From the NCBI GenBank assembly GCA_013141055.1, contig JABFRS010000002.1, forward strand, positions 248,001 to 312,000: a stretch of DNA of 64,000 bases, read 5' to 3'. This DNA comes from Cyclobacteriaceae bacterium. GTDB taxonomy: Bacteria > Bacteroidota > Bacteroidia > Cytophagales > Cyclobacteriaceae. Each line of letters starts with the position of its first letter. The first letter of the stretch is position 1. The notes beneath the pieces are model-generated. The model worked only from the letters and a program-made list of their open reading frames with translations. It was not told where the DNA came from and did no database searches. A program made the position numbers and the translations under genes. Shown in pieces: positions 26,719 to 35,258 of this stretch.

Positions 26719-27380
26719 TTGTAATGCTTGTCGATCCATTGACTTGCTTCTTCTGCCAACGGCTCGATTAGGATTTTGCTCTTTACCTTGAACGAGTGAT
26801 CTGCGCCTTCAAATTTCTTCAGGACAGCAGTCTTCAGTTTTTTAACGACAGGTTCCAGCAATTCCATTTCCGCCAATGCATCTTTGGTGCCCTGAAGAAA
26901 CAGCATCGGAATCTTTATGAGCGACAGATGTTCGGCGCGGTCAATAGCGGGCGCACCGGCAGGATGAAGCGGGAAGCCAAAGAAGATAATCCCCTTTACA
27001 AACTCCGGACATTCTTTCGATATTTTCTGTGATGACATTCTTCCACCGAAAGATTTGCCGCTCACAAACACCGGAAGCTTTGGATATCTCTTACGTGTCT
27101 CATCAATGACGACTTCAATAGTTTTATGAGCAATGGCAGGTGAATCAGGTCTCCCCTTTTTATTTTCCATGTAGGGAAAGTTAAAGCGGACGGTGGTGAT
27201 GGATTGCTGCTTCAGCGCTTCGGCCATGCTCTCCATGAAGGAATGCTGCATTCCGGCACCGGCACCATGAGCGAATGTCAGAACAGCTTTGGGCTTGACG
27301 GCTTCGGTTATCATGGCAGAGACCTCGCCGATGGATTCAGAAACGGTGACCTTGAAGATGCCTGAGGTTTGCTTCGCCAT
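26715..27380 (-). CDS. KANL3/TEX30-like alpha/beta hydrolase
   Basis: A 221-residue cytoplasmic hydrolase of the KANL3/TEX30 type. The sequence shows FAHGAGAGMQHSFME (oxyanion hole), VRFNFPYME, the nucleophile elbow SGKSFGGRM, FLQGTKDALA (acid) and GADHSF (catalytic His). The active triad appears intact. It overlaps the following lipoprotein gene by 4 bp (ATGA), so the two are translationally coupled. Substrate unknown. Confidence 0.88.
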   Translation of the reverse strand: MAKQTSGIFKVTVSESIGEVSAMITEAVKPKAVLTFAHGAGAGMQHSFMESMAEALKQQSITTVRFNFPYMENKKGRPDSPAIAHKTIEVVIDETRKRYPKLPVFVSGKSFGGRMSSQKISKECPEFVKGIIFFGFPLHPAGAPAIDRAEHLSLIKIPMLFLQGTKDALAEMELLEPVVKKLKTAVLKKFEGADHSFKVKSKILIEPLAEEASQWIDKHYK

Positions 27381-27444
27381 GGGTTGATGATACTTTTATT
27401 AAGACTAAAATTTAAGGATAATTTTTACTTATTCAATGGATTAT

Positions 27445-27612
27445 ATGGCGCGCCGGCTTTGCCGCGTGCCGCCTTAAAATAAAAACAGTATCTATGATAC
27501 CATTGTGACTAACTAAATAGGAATGACTATAAATTTTTATTCTATATAAAGTCTATCGTATTGTAATTTCAAATTTGATTCGCTTCTGCACGCGGCAAAG
27601 CCGTCGCGCCAT
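27445..27612. repeat. 168-bp inverted repeat with 24-bp arms
   Basis: The arms 27445-27468 and 27589-27612 are inverted copies with one mismatch. The core GGCTTTGCCGCGTG is matched by its complement CACGCGGCAAAGCC. The 120-bp interior is AT-rich with no reading frame. A 13-base piece of the right arm (GCAAAGCCGTCGC) reappears at 28726-28738, which hints at a dispersed REP-like family. No transposase is nearby. Confidence 0.7.
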
Positions 27613-27809
27613 TTCCGTGCAGCCCTGTGCAAAAATTTTTTATACAAAGAAATTTATAACGTTATGTAACAACAGCAGTGTTTGACCGTATCTTTTATAG
27701 TTAGTGGATACAACTTTTGATTCTCTTCTACCGGAATCTGAATTGCTATAATTCTGCGATCAGCAAATGTCAGAATTTGCTGTTCTGAGTGATATTTTAT
27801 CCGTTGACC

Positions 27810-27963
27810 CTAGGTTCAAGCTAGGTTCAGGCTAGGTTTAAGCTAGGTTCAGGCTAGGTTCTACCTAGGTTCGAGCTAGGTTCTACCTAGGTTCAGGCTA
27901 GGTTCTACCTAGGTTCAGGCTAGGTTCTACCTAGGTTCAGGCTAGGTTCACCCTAGGTTTTCA
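27810..27963. repeat. 14-unit tandem array of an 11-bp CTAG repeat
   Basis: Fourteen head-to-tail units with consensus CTAGGTTCAGG. The first seven or eight bases (CTAGGTT[C/T]) are kept while the last three vary among AAG, AGG, TAC, GAG and ACC. From unit 4 onward AGG and TAC endings mostly alternate, giving a 22-bp higher-order period. Every unit carries CTAG, some as CCTAGG. The array ends 142 bp before the start of the unknown gene at 28105. It is not a CRISPR (unit too short, no spacers) and is not translated in a plausible frame. Confidence 0.9.
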
Positions 27964-28104
27964 CTATCTTTTTCCTAGGGACATTTTAGGTCAATATCCT
28001 ATAATTCTTATCTTCATATCGGAGGAAGTCCTGATCCAGTCCCCACTGGTGTGCTTCAGCATTCCCTATTTGCGTTTTATGCAGCCCCTTTAAAATGGCA
28101 TGAT

Positions 28105-28674
28105 ATGAGCAAGAAGAAAGACAAAACAGAGCTTGGAAGTGTTTTTGGCGATACTGTATCGATCCAGAAAGTCAACAACCGTCTGACAGTAAAATCCCGA
28201 CCGAAGCGTACTGGTAAAAAGGGTAAGCTCTCGGAGAAAGCGATTGCCCAGCATGAACGGTTCAGGCAGGCATCACGCTATGCAAGTTCAGTGCATAATG
28301 ATGAAGAGCTGAACAAATTATATTCCGCCGGTAAACGTGGAAAGCATGAATCGGCATACACGGTAGCATTGGCTGACTTTCAAAATCCACCAAAGATCGG
28401 CAGCATTGATGTTAACAAGCGCAAGTCAGCGGGCAAGGATGAGATCCAGATCATCGCCACCGACGACTTCATGGTCGTGCAGGTGAGTGTAGAGATCTTT
28501 ACTGCCGACGATACATTTATTGAACAAGGAGAAGCTTCTGAAAACTCAAAGAGGAAAGTCAACGGATGGTTTTATACACCTACTGTTGCTCAGCCATTAC
28601 AGCCAGGAATGAAGATCGTCGCAGCGGCGTATGACAGACCGGGGAATAAGACGGAACGGGAGGTTGTTTTGTAA
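28105..28674 (+). CDS. Unknown protein with Lys-rich N-terminus and Ig-like C-terminus
   Basis: A 189-residue protein with no recognised family. The N-terminal half is basic (MSKKKDKTELGSVFGDT, then SRPKRTGKKGKLSEKAI). The C-terminal ~90 residues are beta-rich and look Ig-like (KIGSIDVNKRKSAGKDEIQI, VVQVSVEIFTADDTFIEQGEA, QPGMKIVAAAYDRPGNKTE). There is no signal peptide. The start is set at ATG 28105; an upstream GTG would add 18 residues that do not resemble the rest. It follows the 11-bp tandem array and precedes the second MITE-like copy. Function unknown. Confidence 0.65.
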   Translation: MSKKKDKTELGSVFGDTVSIQKVNNRLTVKSRPKRTGKKGKLSEKAIAQHERFRQASRYASSVHNDEELNKLYSAGKRGKHESAYTVALADFQNPPKIGSIDVNKRKSAGKDEIQIIATDDFMVVQVSVEIFTADDTFIEQGEASENSKRKVNGWFYTPTVAQPLQPGMKIVAAAYDRPGNKTEREVVL

Positions 28675-28755
28675 GTAGGGCTTACGCACTTCATTATATA
28701 ATACCGTTACCTCTCAATGGTACCAGCAAAGCCGTCGCAAGCAAAAGATAATTAA

Positions 28756-28990
28756 AACAGGCCGCTCCGATGGAGCTTGGACAAATACACTTGATACAAA
28801 GTTCTACAAACAGGTCGCCCCTAACGGGGCTTATCCAACTTCTTAAATTAGTTACAATAGTGATAACATCACTTCGTCAAATAGTTTCTATTCCGTTAAT
28901 AGTTAATGGACTTCATAGCCCTGATAAGGGCGACCTGTCTGTAGCAAGATTTCTATGAGATGGTTCCTAGCTCCTTAGAGCTCGCAAACC
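28756..28990. repeat. MITE-like palindromic element, copy 2
   Basis: Homologous along its whole length and in the same orientation as the copy at 24956-25188. The left end (AACAGGCCGCTCC) is well kept, but the right end has decayed and no longer matches it. The inner pair is preserved: CTACAAACAGGTCGCCC at 28804-28820 and its complement at 28928-28944 with one mismatch. GCCCCTAACGGGGC forms a mini-hairpin beside the left inner arm. No reading frame is contained. The decayed end suggests this copy is older or immobile. Confidence 0.75.
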
Positions 28991-29107
28991 ACGACCCCCG
29001 ACCCATAATGACGTTAAATATCTTTCATCATTACATAAAGATCTATCTCGGTGTGATGAAAAGTACATCACTCTGGAATCAATCTCTCCACGAAGGACAA
29101 CCTTCCA

Positions 29108-29205
29108 ATCATCACATAAGGTGCCTTGGTATTTTGCCAGGCGGTGCGGAGGATTGCGGGTGGCTAAAGACCCGGCACCGGTGTGATGATGCAGCCATGC
29201 GGCTG
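29108..29205. other. Structured, imperfect multi-branch hairpin region
   Basis: An outer stem of 9 + 6 bp (ATCATCACA and GGTGCC at 29108-29125 with GGCACC and TGTGATGAT at 29174-29190, small internal loop) encloses two shorter hairpins. These are CCTTGG...CCAGG near 29124-29142 and CGGGT...ACCCG at 29157-29174. A separate CAGCC/GGCTG hairpin follows. It lies about 180 bp upstream of the M24 peptidase start. No known riboswitch motif was recognised. It could be a structured leader or a palindromic DNA element. Confidence 0.4.
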
Positions 29206-29388
29206 TGGAGCAAAATAATTTTACCTTCAATACTATCAGTCAATAAGTATCCATAGGATATTACTACTAAGACTAAGATCATGTTTCAGCCTCTACCAAT
29301 CATCAAATTCCTATATCCCTCCCTCACCAATCTCTTCCTCACCTCAGAATATAACATTAGATTTACCCATACTCTTAAACCGAAGACT

Positions 29389-30669
29389 ATGTCCATCAAC
29401 CGTAGGAATTTCCTCAAAACTTCTGCCGTAACCGCTGGCGGAGCCACCATACTCTCAGGCATCGCGTGCGATTCCAAAGCCGAAGCTCCCAAAGAAACTT
29501 CTCCCCTCGATGGACTTACTTCCATGACCAAAGACATCGTTCCTATCTCCATAGACGAACGCAAAAAGAGAATTGAAAAAGCTCAAAGCCTCATGACCGC
29601 CATGAAGATGGATGCCGTCTACCTCGACGGTGGCACCAGCATGGAATACTTCACCGGCCTGAAATGGGGTAACAGCGAACGCATGATGGCCGCCATCATT
29701 CCCCGCAAAGGCGAAGTAAAGTATGTCGGCCCCGCTTTTGAAGAAGAACGCATCCGTGAACTGATAAAAATAGGAACCGATGTCAGAGTCTGGCAGGAAC
29801 ACGAAAGTCCGTATAAGCTGGTCGCTCAATTGTTCTCAGACCTCGGCATCAAGACCGGCAAAATAGGAATGGAAGAACGGGTTAGGTTCTTTTTGTTCGA
29901 CGGAATACGTAAAGAAGCTTCTCATCTCGAATATGATATCGCGAACTCCATTACAGCAACGTGTCGCATGATAAAGAGTCCGGCGGAGATTGCTTTAATG
30001 CAGAAAGCCAATGATGTCACCATCGCTGCTTATAAAGTTGCCGTCTCCATGCTTCGTGAAGGAATGTCTCAGGGAGAATTTTCAGGTATTGTATCGGAAG
30101 CTCATAGCAAGCTTGGTGCTCCTGGTGGTGCCTCTGCATCGTTTGGCGCTCCGTCTGCTTTTCCTCATGGAAGCAGCACTCCTCAGAAATTAGCCAAAGG
30201 TGATATCGTTCTAATGGATGGCGGATGCAAAGTGGGTGGCTATTCTTCCGATATCAGTCGCACGGTTGTCTTTGGTGAACCTACCAAACGTCAACGCGAG
30301 ATCTGGGATCTGGAAAAGAAATCACAAGCTGCCGGATTCGCAGCTGCAAAACTCGGCGACCCTTGTGAGAACGTTGACATCGCATCACGAAAAGTAATTA
30401 CCGACGCTGGATTCGGTCCAGGTTATAAAGTGCCGGGACTTCCCCATCGCACCGGTCATGGCATCGGAATGGATGGTCATGAGTGGGGCAACATGGTACT
30501 CGAAAACAAAACTCCGCTACAGGTGGGAATGTGTTTCAGCATCGAACCCACTATCTCTATCTACGGTGAGTTTGGTGTACGCCTGGAAGATTGTGTTTAT
30601 ATGACGGAGAACGGTCCAAAGTGGTTCAGTGAACCAAGCCCCGCAATTGATAAACCGTTTGCATCGTAA
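29389..30669 (+). CDS. M24 family metallopeptidase (Xaa-Pro peptidase-like) with Tat signal
   Basis: A 426-residue exported peptidase. The N-terminus has a twin-arginine motif INRRNFLKT and then LSGIACDSK, so a Tat-exported lipoprotein is likely. The C-terminal pita-bread domain carries the M24 metal ligands: Asp in MDGGCKVGGYSSDISRT, His in HRTGHGIGMDGHE, Glu in SIEPTISIYGEFG and Glu in GVRLEDCV. The start is the ATG at 29389, which gives the Tat motif; an upstream ATG at 29281 would bury it. It probably removes N-terminal residues before proline. The neighbouring genes downstream are convergent. Confidence 0.92.
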   Translation: MSINRRNFLKTSAVTAGGATILSGIACDSKAEAPKETSPLDGLTSMTKDIVPISIDERKKRIEKAQSLMTAMKMDAVYLDGGTSMEYFTGLKWGNSERMMAAIIPRKGEVKYVGPAFEEERIRELIKIGTDVRVWQEHESPYKLVAQLFSDLGIKTGKIGMEERVRFFLFDGIRKEASHLEYDIANSITATCRMIKSPAEIALMQKANDVTIAAYKVAVSMLREGMSQGEFSGIVSEAHSKLGAPGGASASFGAPSAFPHGSSTPQKLAKGDIVLMDGGCKVGGYSSDISRTVVFGEPTKRQREIWDLEKKSQAAGFAAAKLGDPCENVDIASRKVITDAGFGPGYKVPGLPHRTGHGIGMDGHEWGNMVLENKTPLQVGMCFSIEPTISIYGEFGVRLEDCVYMTENGPKWFSEPSPAIDKPFAS

Positions 30670-30688
30670 GCAGTCTGTAAAACCGGAA

Positions 30689-31951
30689 CTATTTTTCTAT
30701 CGCCATTAAGACTTTCTCAATGAAGGGTGACATCGCGTCGCTCTCAATCCATCGCGCTACGACGACGATATCATTTTCGTAATCGACGTACACCATGTTG
30801 GTTCCATTGCCAAGATGATAGAACGAACTTGCAGGCGCTGAAGGAATGAGTTTTTTGTCCGTATTTAAGAACCAGTTCATAAAGCCATACGTCGGCTGTG
30901 CCGGAGTTGGTGTCAATGACATCTTCACCCAGTTGTCAGACAACAATTGCTTCCCGTTCCACTTCCCTTTTCTTAATGTGAGATAGCCAAATCGTGCCAT
31001 GTCTCGGGCACTGATGATCATGCCACCACCCCAATGTCCGCCGCCGCTTACGGATTGCATGATCTGTCCATCCAGCACGACATATGAATTCTCATATCCA
31101 TACCATCTCCACGTGTTCGATGCATTGATCGCATCCATAATGTTCTCTTTCAAAACCTGGGGCAATGGCTTTCGCCAGACAGACAATCCCGCCAGTGCCA
31201 ATGCGTTAACGCGAACGTCATTATACTCATAGACTTTTCCGGGTTCATTCCGGGCACGGGTGGTCCATTCATCCGCCTTCGCACTGGGCCGGTCAGCCCA
31301 TTCCGGCTTGCCCCATAGCGTACCTTCAAAGTCACTTACCTGGCGTAGCAAATGGTCCCATGTGATCTTCCTGTTATGAGGTGTTTCAAATGGTGTAAGT
31401 AACTGACTTTGACCATATTGATCAGATTTATTGCCAGTGGAGATTGGCTTATATGGCAGAATGGGCGGAATATATTTATAGACCGTATCATGCACACTTC
31501 CGATCAATCCCTTGTCAACCGCAAGACCGATCACAGCAGAAAGAAAGCTCTTGGTCACGCTGTGGGTCATATCCACTCTGAATGGGTCGCCCCACTCCGC
31601 AATGATGTAGCCATTTTTGAGAATTACACCCGATACATCTCCCCTGTCTTTGAAGGGACCAATCCCATCTCCAAAAGGTTCCTTACCAAAAGTCTGGTAG
31701 TGCGACTGCTGAAGATCACGGGGATTTTTCGACTCACGACTGATAGAATAGGATATCGCTTCTTTTAACTTGTCGGCATTCATCCCAACTTCTGCCGGAG
31801 ACTTCTTCTTCCATTCTTTATCTACTCCCGGAAAATAAATCTCTGCTGCAGACTTCGCTTTCTGCTTCTGTGCAACAGCAACACTGCTCAATAATAAAAG
31901 TACGATGACTGAAAGTCTCATGAGGTGATTCATTACAATTTCATTTTTCAT
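30689..31951 (-). CDS. Serine hydrolase of the beta-lactamase/penicillin-binding protein class C type
   Basis: A 420-residue exported hydrolase. The active-site SxxK motif is SVTK (Ser131, Lys134) in MTHSVTKSFLSA. YEYND gives the Tyr-x-Asn motif, and a GGGHWGGGM segment lies near the third motif. A signal peptide ends SSVAVAQ. The ORF start ATG 31951 overlaps the upstream stop as ATGA. The Met at 31933 gives a better signal peptide, so either is possible. Such enzymes are esterases, D-aminopeptidases or beta-lactamases. Confidence 0.88.
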   Translation of the reverse strand: MKNEIVMNHLMRLSVIVLLLLSSVAVAQKQKAKSAAEIYFPGVDKEWKKKSPAEVGMNADKLKEAISYSISRESKNPRDLQQSHYQTFGKEPFGDGIGPFKDRGDVSGVILKNGYIIAEWGDPFRVDMTHSVTKSFLSAVIGLAVDKGLIGSVHDTVYKYIPPILPYKPISTGNKSDQYGQSQLLTPFETPHNRKITWDHLLRQVSDFEGTLWGKPEWADRPSAKADEWTTRARNEPGKVYEYNDVRVNALALAGLSVWRKPLPQVLKENIMDAINASNTWRWYGYENSYVVLDGQIMQSVSGGGHWGGGMIISARDMARFGYLTLRKGKWNGKQLLSDNWVKMSLTPTPAQPTYGFMNWFLNTDKKLIPSAPASSFYHLGNGTNMVYVDYENDIVVVARWIESDAMSPFIEKVLMAIEK

Positions 31952-33120
31952 TTTATAAGCTTTCCGTCTTTCACCCAGATATCACCTCCTACAATCACCA
32001 TCGCATCTGTAAAGAAGTTGATCTTGACAAAATCTCCTCTCACCAGTCCGCCGATCTCTTCACTATTGCCGAATGATAGTCTTACGATCCCTGCACCATA
32101 GCCATAGTATAAGATGTTCGGATTAGTATCGCTCATTGCCAATAAAGGATTGAACCCAACGACGAGCTCACGGAACAGATATCCTTCTCTTCCCGGAGCG
32201 AGTGCGGTCTTCACAGTTTCAAGTCCCTCGGTTGCTTTTATGTCGGTGATCTTTCCTTTCTTAAACGTTACCGTCAGACCTTCCACTTTCTGATCTCCCC
32301 ACATGCCATTTGGAAATACAATCACTCCTTCTACTGTTTCCTCCAATGGAGAAACACGAATCGCTCCTGCAGGAATTTCTACTTCACGGTCAATGAGGTT
32401 TCTTCCTTTATCGGATCTTAATTTCGACGCATCGCCATCCTGCTTAGTAACAGGACGATCACCGATCCTGAATGATATGTTGGTTCCGGCTGGATTGGTG
32501 ACGACGACACCATCTCTTCTGATAGCGCTTTCAAACTCTGCCTGCTGTGCTGCGATGGCATTGTAATTGGAGTTGAGAACAGCGTTCTCATAGATCTTAC
32601 TGATAGCACTATCGATCGCGACACCTTTTCCGGTTATATCAAAAGCCCCTGCCCAATGGAAATGAACAGCGCGTCCTCTTTGCTTCTTCATGATTTCCTG
32701 CCACGCACCATACGGAGCATCAGCAGGAACAGGCCCTGGCAACATGATTCCAAGATCCATACCTGAAAGTATTTCTATCAGTTCCTCTTTACTTTTTCCT
32801 TTTGTTGATTTTACAAAGTCATTGTTCCATGATTCGGGCCACGCCGTGGTATCCACATTGATGGTACCCATGTACACACCGCCGGCTGCGTTGATGCGAT
32901 CGCTCAACAGAACAATCACCGAATCAAATTCACCTGGCATACCCACCATGAATACTTTTTCTCCAGGGGTAATGTTGATCTGCTGCATCAGGCGATTGCT
33001 GATGGCAGAGAGATCCAATGTTGATGCTCTCAAGGAAACTGTTTCTTCATTCGGTTTCTCCTTACAAGAGAATGCGAGAGAAATTAATATGAGAAAACCA
33101 ATAAAGTTAATTTGCTTCAT
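31948..33120 (-). CDS. Aminopeptidase T (M29)-like lipoprotein
   Basis: A 390-residue lipoprotein with signal peptide LISLAFSCKEK, so Cys would be lipidated. The body resembles M29 aminopeptidases: VVVTNPAGTNISFRIGDRP, the metal-ligand segment EIPAGAIRVSPLEETVEG and a closing YYGYGAGIVRLSFGNSEEIGG. The first ATG, 105 bp upstream, would add 35 residues without similarity; the start at 33120 gives the lipoprotein signal. It overlaps the serine hydrolase by 4 bp (ATGA). Peptide degradation in the periplasm is likely. Confidence 0.75.
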   Translation of the reverse strand: MKQINFIGFLILISLAFSCKEKPNEETVSLRASTLDLSAISNRLMQQINITPGEKVFMVGMPGEFDSVIVLLSDRINAAGGVYMGTINVDTTAWPESWNNDFVKSTKGKSKEELIEILSGMDLGIMLPGPVPADAPYGAWQEIMKKQRGRAVHFHWAGAFDITGKGVAIDSAISKIYENAVLNSNYNAIAAQQAEFESAIRRDGVVVTNPAGTNISFRIGDRPVTKQDGDASKLRSDKGRNLIDREVEIPAGAIRVSPLEETVEGVIVFPNGMWGDQKVEGLTVTFKKGKITDIKATEGLETVKTALAPGREGYLFRELVVGFNPLLAMSDTNPNILYYGYGAGIVRLSFGNSEEIGGLVRGDFVKINFFTDAMVIVGGDIWVKDGKLIK

Positions 33121-33269
33121 AACAGGTGTTTTGGAAACATCCAAGATACAATCATTCCCAAAAAATGTATAGTATTTCTTGATGGTTCTGGATATTTTTA
33201 ATGGAAATGGCGGGTGAGTTGTCAACCCAGTTTATCCGACTGCATCATCAACGATCAATCAAACAACGA

Positions 33270-34025
33270 ATGGAATTCAATCTTAAAAACAAAGTAGCAC
33301 TTATCACAGGAGCGAGTAAAGGCATTGGTGAAGCCATTGCCATCGTGCTGGCCCAACACGGTGCCCACGTAGTCATCAATTCCAGAAAACAGGAAGAACT
33401 TGATAGTGTCGTAGCAAAAATAAAATCTGACGGTGGTGAATGCATCGGCATTGCTGCCAATACAGGTGAAGCAACAGGAATAAAGAAACTCATTGACGCG
33501 ACTGTCGAAAAGTACGGAGGCATTGATATCCTGATCAACAACGCTGCATCGAACCCGGTATTTGGTCCTGTTATCCAAACAGAAGAATGGGCTTATGATA
33601 AGATCATGGGCGTGAATGTGAAAGCTCCCTTTGAACTATCCAAGCTTGCCTACCCGATCATGAAGCAAAGAGGCGGCGGCTCTGTTATTAACATCAGTTC
33701 TATTGCAGGAGATACTCCTGATCATGGCCTGGGTATTTATTCCGTATCCAAAGCCGCGTTGAATATGCTGACAAAAGTTACCGCTAAAGAGTGGGGACCT
33801 GATAATATCCGTGTAAACTCAATTTGTCCCGGATTGATCAAAACAAAATTCTCCCAGGCACTCTGGCAGGATGAGAACTTATTGAAGAAAATTATGAAGA
33901 TGGTACCGATGGGTCGGATGGGAACGGTAGAAGAGATCGCTGCACTTGCGCTCTTCCTTTCGTCTGATGCATCGGGATATTGCACCGGTACTTTATTCTT
34001 TGCCGACGGCGGTACCACTATCTGA
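33270..34025 (+). CDS. SDR family oxidoreductase (first gene of acyl-CoA operon)
   Basis: A 251-residue short-chain dehydrogenase with TGASKGIGEA (cofactor loop), NNAASNP, ISSIAG and YSVSK (Tyr-Lys pair). The C-terminus has a DGGTTI ending typical of classical SDRs. The start at ATG 33270 gives MEFNLKNKVALITG; an upstream in-frame ATG at 33201 only adds unstructured residues. It lies 6 bp before the acyl-CoA dehydrogenase gene. In this operon it would interconvert a hydroxyl and a ketone on an acyl-CoA-type substrate. Specificity not visible. Confidence 0.87.
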   Translation: MEFNLKNKVALITGASKGIGEAIAIVLAQHGAHVVINSRKQEELDSVVAKIKSDGGECIGIAANTGEATGIKKLIDATVEKYGGIDILINNAASNPVFGPVIQTEEWAYDKIMGVNVKAPFELSKLAYPIMKQRGGGSVINISSIAGDTPDHGLGIYSVSKAALNMLTKVTAKEWGPDNIRVNSICPGLIKTKFSQALWQDENLLKKIMKMVPMGRMGTVEEIAALALFLSSDASGYCTGTLFFADGGTTI

Positions 34026-34031
34026 TCTACT

Positions 34032-35258
34032 ATGGAAAAAATATTCGCCACCACACGGCTTCAAGAGCTCTTGCCTAAAGTTCAGGCTTTTGTCAAAGAT
34101 GAGCTTCTTCCTTTGGAAGCCAATCATCATAGCCGAAGCTTCGAAGGCACCTTCAGATTGCTTGACGCAAAACGCGAGCAGGTGAAGTCACTCGGACTTT
34201 GGGGATTACACCTTCCTAAAGATGAAGGTGGATGGGGATTGACCTTATGTGAGTTTGCACAGATCAGTGAAGCGCTGGCCCTCACTCCTTTTTATGGACA
34301 CTATTCATTCAATTGCCAGGCTCCGGATATCGGCAACATGGAATTGCTGAGCAAGTTTGGAAGTGCAGAGCAGAAGGACAAATTTCTTCATCCACTGTTG
34401 CAGGGAAAGACAAGGAGTTGTTTCGCGATGACGGAGCCTGAGTTCGCTGGCTCAAATCCTACCCGATTGGCAACCATGGCCGTCCGCAAAGGTGATTCTT
34501 ATGTTATCAATGGGCATAAATGGTTTACGTCCAGTGCAGAAGGTTCTGCTTTCGCGATTGTGATGGCGGTAACGAATCCGGATGGATTGCCACATCAGCG
34601 GGCCAGTATGATTCTCGTACCCACAAACACAAAAGGGTTTAATCACATCAGAAAAATTCCTGTTTTCGGTGAGTCAGGTGGCTTATGGGCCAGTCATTCC
34701 GAAGTACGATTTGATAATTGTGAAGTCCCTGCCTCCTATTTGATCGGTGAAGAAGGATCAGGATTCAGGTTGGCCCAGGAACGATTGGGACCAGGTCGCA
34801 TACATCATTGCATGCGATGGATCGGAATTGCTGAGAAAGCATTGGACCTTATGTGCAAGCGCGCTGCATCACGTGAGATCGAAGAGGGTACTGTGTTAGG
34901 TGAGAAACAATTTATTCAGGGATTCATTGCTGAAAGCAGAGTAGAGATTGACGCTTCAAGACTTCTCGTGCTGAGAACGGCGGCAAGCATTGATGATGAA
35001 GGAGCTGCAGCTGCACGCAACCAGATATCCGGTATTAAATTTTATACTGCCAACATGGTGCTGAGAGTTTTGGATCGCGCGATACAGGTCCATGGAGCGA
35101 TGGGATTATCGGATGGAACGATGCTGGCAACATTGTATCAGCATGAACGGGGAGCACGCATCTGGGACGGCGCCGATGAAGTTCATAAGCAAAGTCTTGC
35201 GTTGAGCATTCTCAAAGAATACGGGCTCGATGTAAAAAAGAAAAAGAAAGCATCATGA
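34032..35258 (+). CDS. ACAD10/11-like acyl-CoA dehydrogenase
   Basis: A 408-residue flavoprotein of the acyl-CoA dehydrogenase superfamily. The flavin segment is CFAMTEPEFAGSNPTRL and the C-terminal signature is ARIWDGADEVHKQSLA. That form, with (A/P)DEVH in place of the T-SEIQR of common acyl-CoA dehydrogenases, is characteristic of the ACAD10/ACAD11 group. In mammals the group is fused to an APH-like kinase domain. Here that kinase is the next gene, overlapping as ATGA. A role in removing a phosphorylated hydroxyl group from 4-hydroxyacyl-CoA is inferred. Confidence 0.88.
   Translation: MEKIFATTRLQELLPKVQAFVKDELLPLEANHHSRSFEGTFRLLDAKREQVKSLGLWGLHLPKDEGGWGLTLCEFAQISEALALTPFYGHYSFNCQAPDIGNMELLSKFGSAEQKDKFLHPLLQGKTRSCFAMTEPEFAGSNPTRLATMAVRKGDSYVINGHKWFTSSAEGSAFAIVMAVTNPDGLPHQRASMILVPTNTKGFNHIRKIPVFGESGGLWASHSEVRFDNCEVPASYLIGEEGSGFRLAQERLGPGRIHHCMRWIGIAEKALDLMCKRAASREIEEGTVLGEKQFIQGFIAESRVEIDASRLLVLRTAASIDDEGAAAARNQISGIKFYTANMVLRVLDRAIQVHGAMGLSDGTMLATLYQHERGARIWDGADEVHKQSLALSILKEYGLDVKKKKKAS

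Larger units (their letters stand above)
27381..28104. other. 724-bp intergenic region with repeats
   Basis: The gap holds a 168-bp inverted repeat (27445-27612) and a 14-unit 11-bp tandem array (27810-27963). No convincing open reading frame or RNA gene was found in the rest (27381-27444, 27613-27809, 27964-28104). The DNA is AT-rich apart from the repeat arms. Confidence 0.6.
28675..29388. other. 714-bp intergenic region with repeats
   Basis: This gap contains a 13-base REP-like fragment (28726-28738), the second MITE-like copy (28756-28990) and an imperfect hairpin region (29108-29205). From 29206 to 29388 I see no additional feature; in-frame sequence upstream of the M24 peptidase Met at 29389 is not protein-like. 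Confidence 0.6.

Noticed and set aside
26206..26739. Longer start for the SnoaL-like lipoprotein
   Set aside because: The start at 26718 gives a proper lipoprotein signal and ATGA coupling; the extra residues have no support.
27810..27963. CRISPR array
   Set aside because: Units are 11 bp with no unique spacers and no cas genes nearby.
24956..28990. Composite transposon or integrated element
   Set aside because: The flanking copies hold no transposase and no target-site duplication was seen; mobility is not supported.
29108..29205. Cobalamin or TPP riboswitch
   Set aside because: No conserved core such as a B12 box or THI-box motif was found, and the neighbouring gene is a peptidase.
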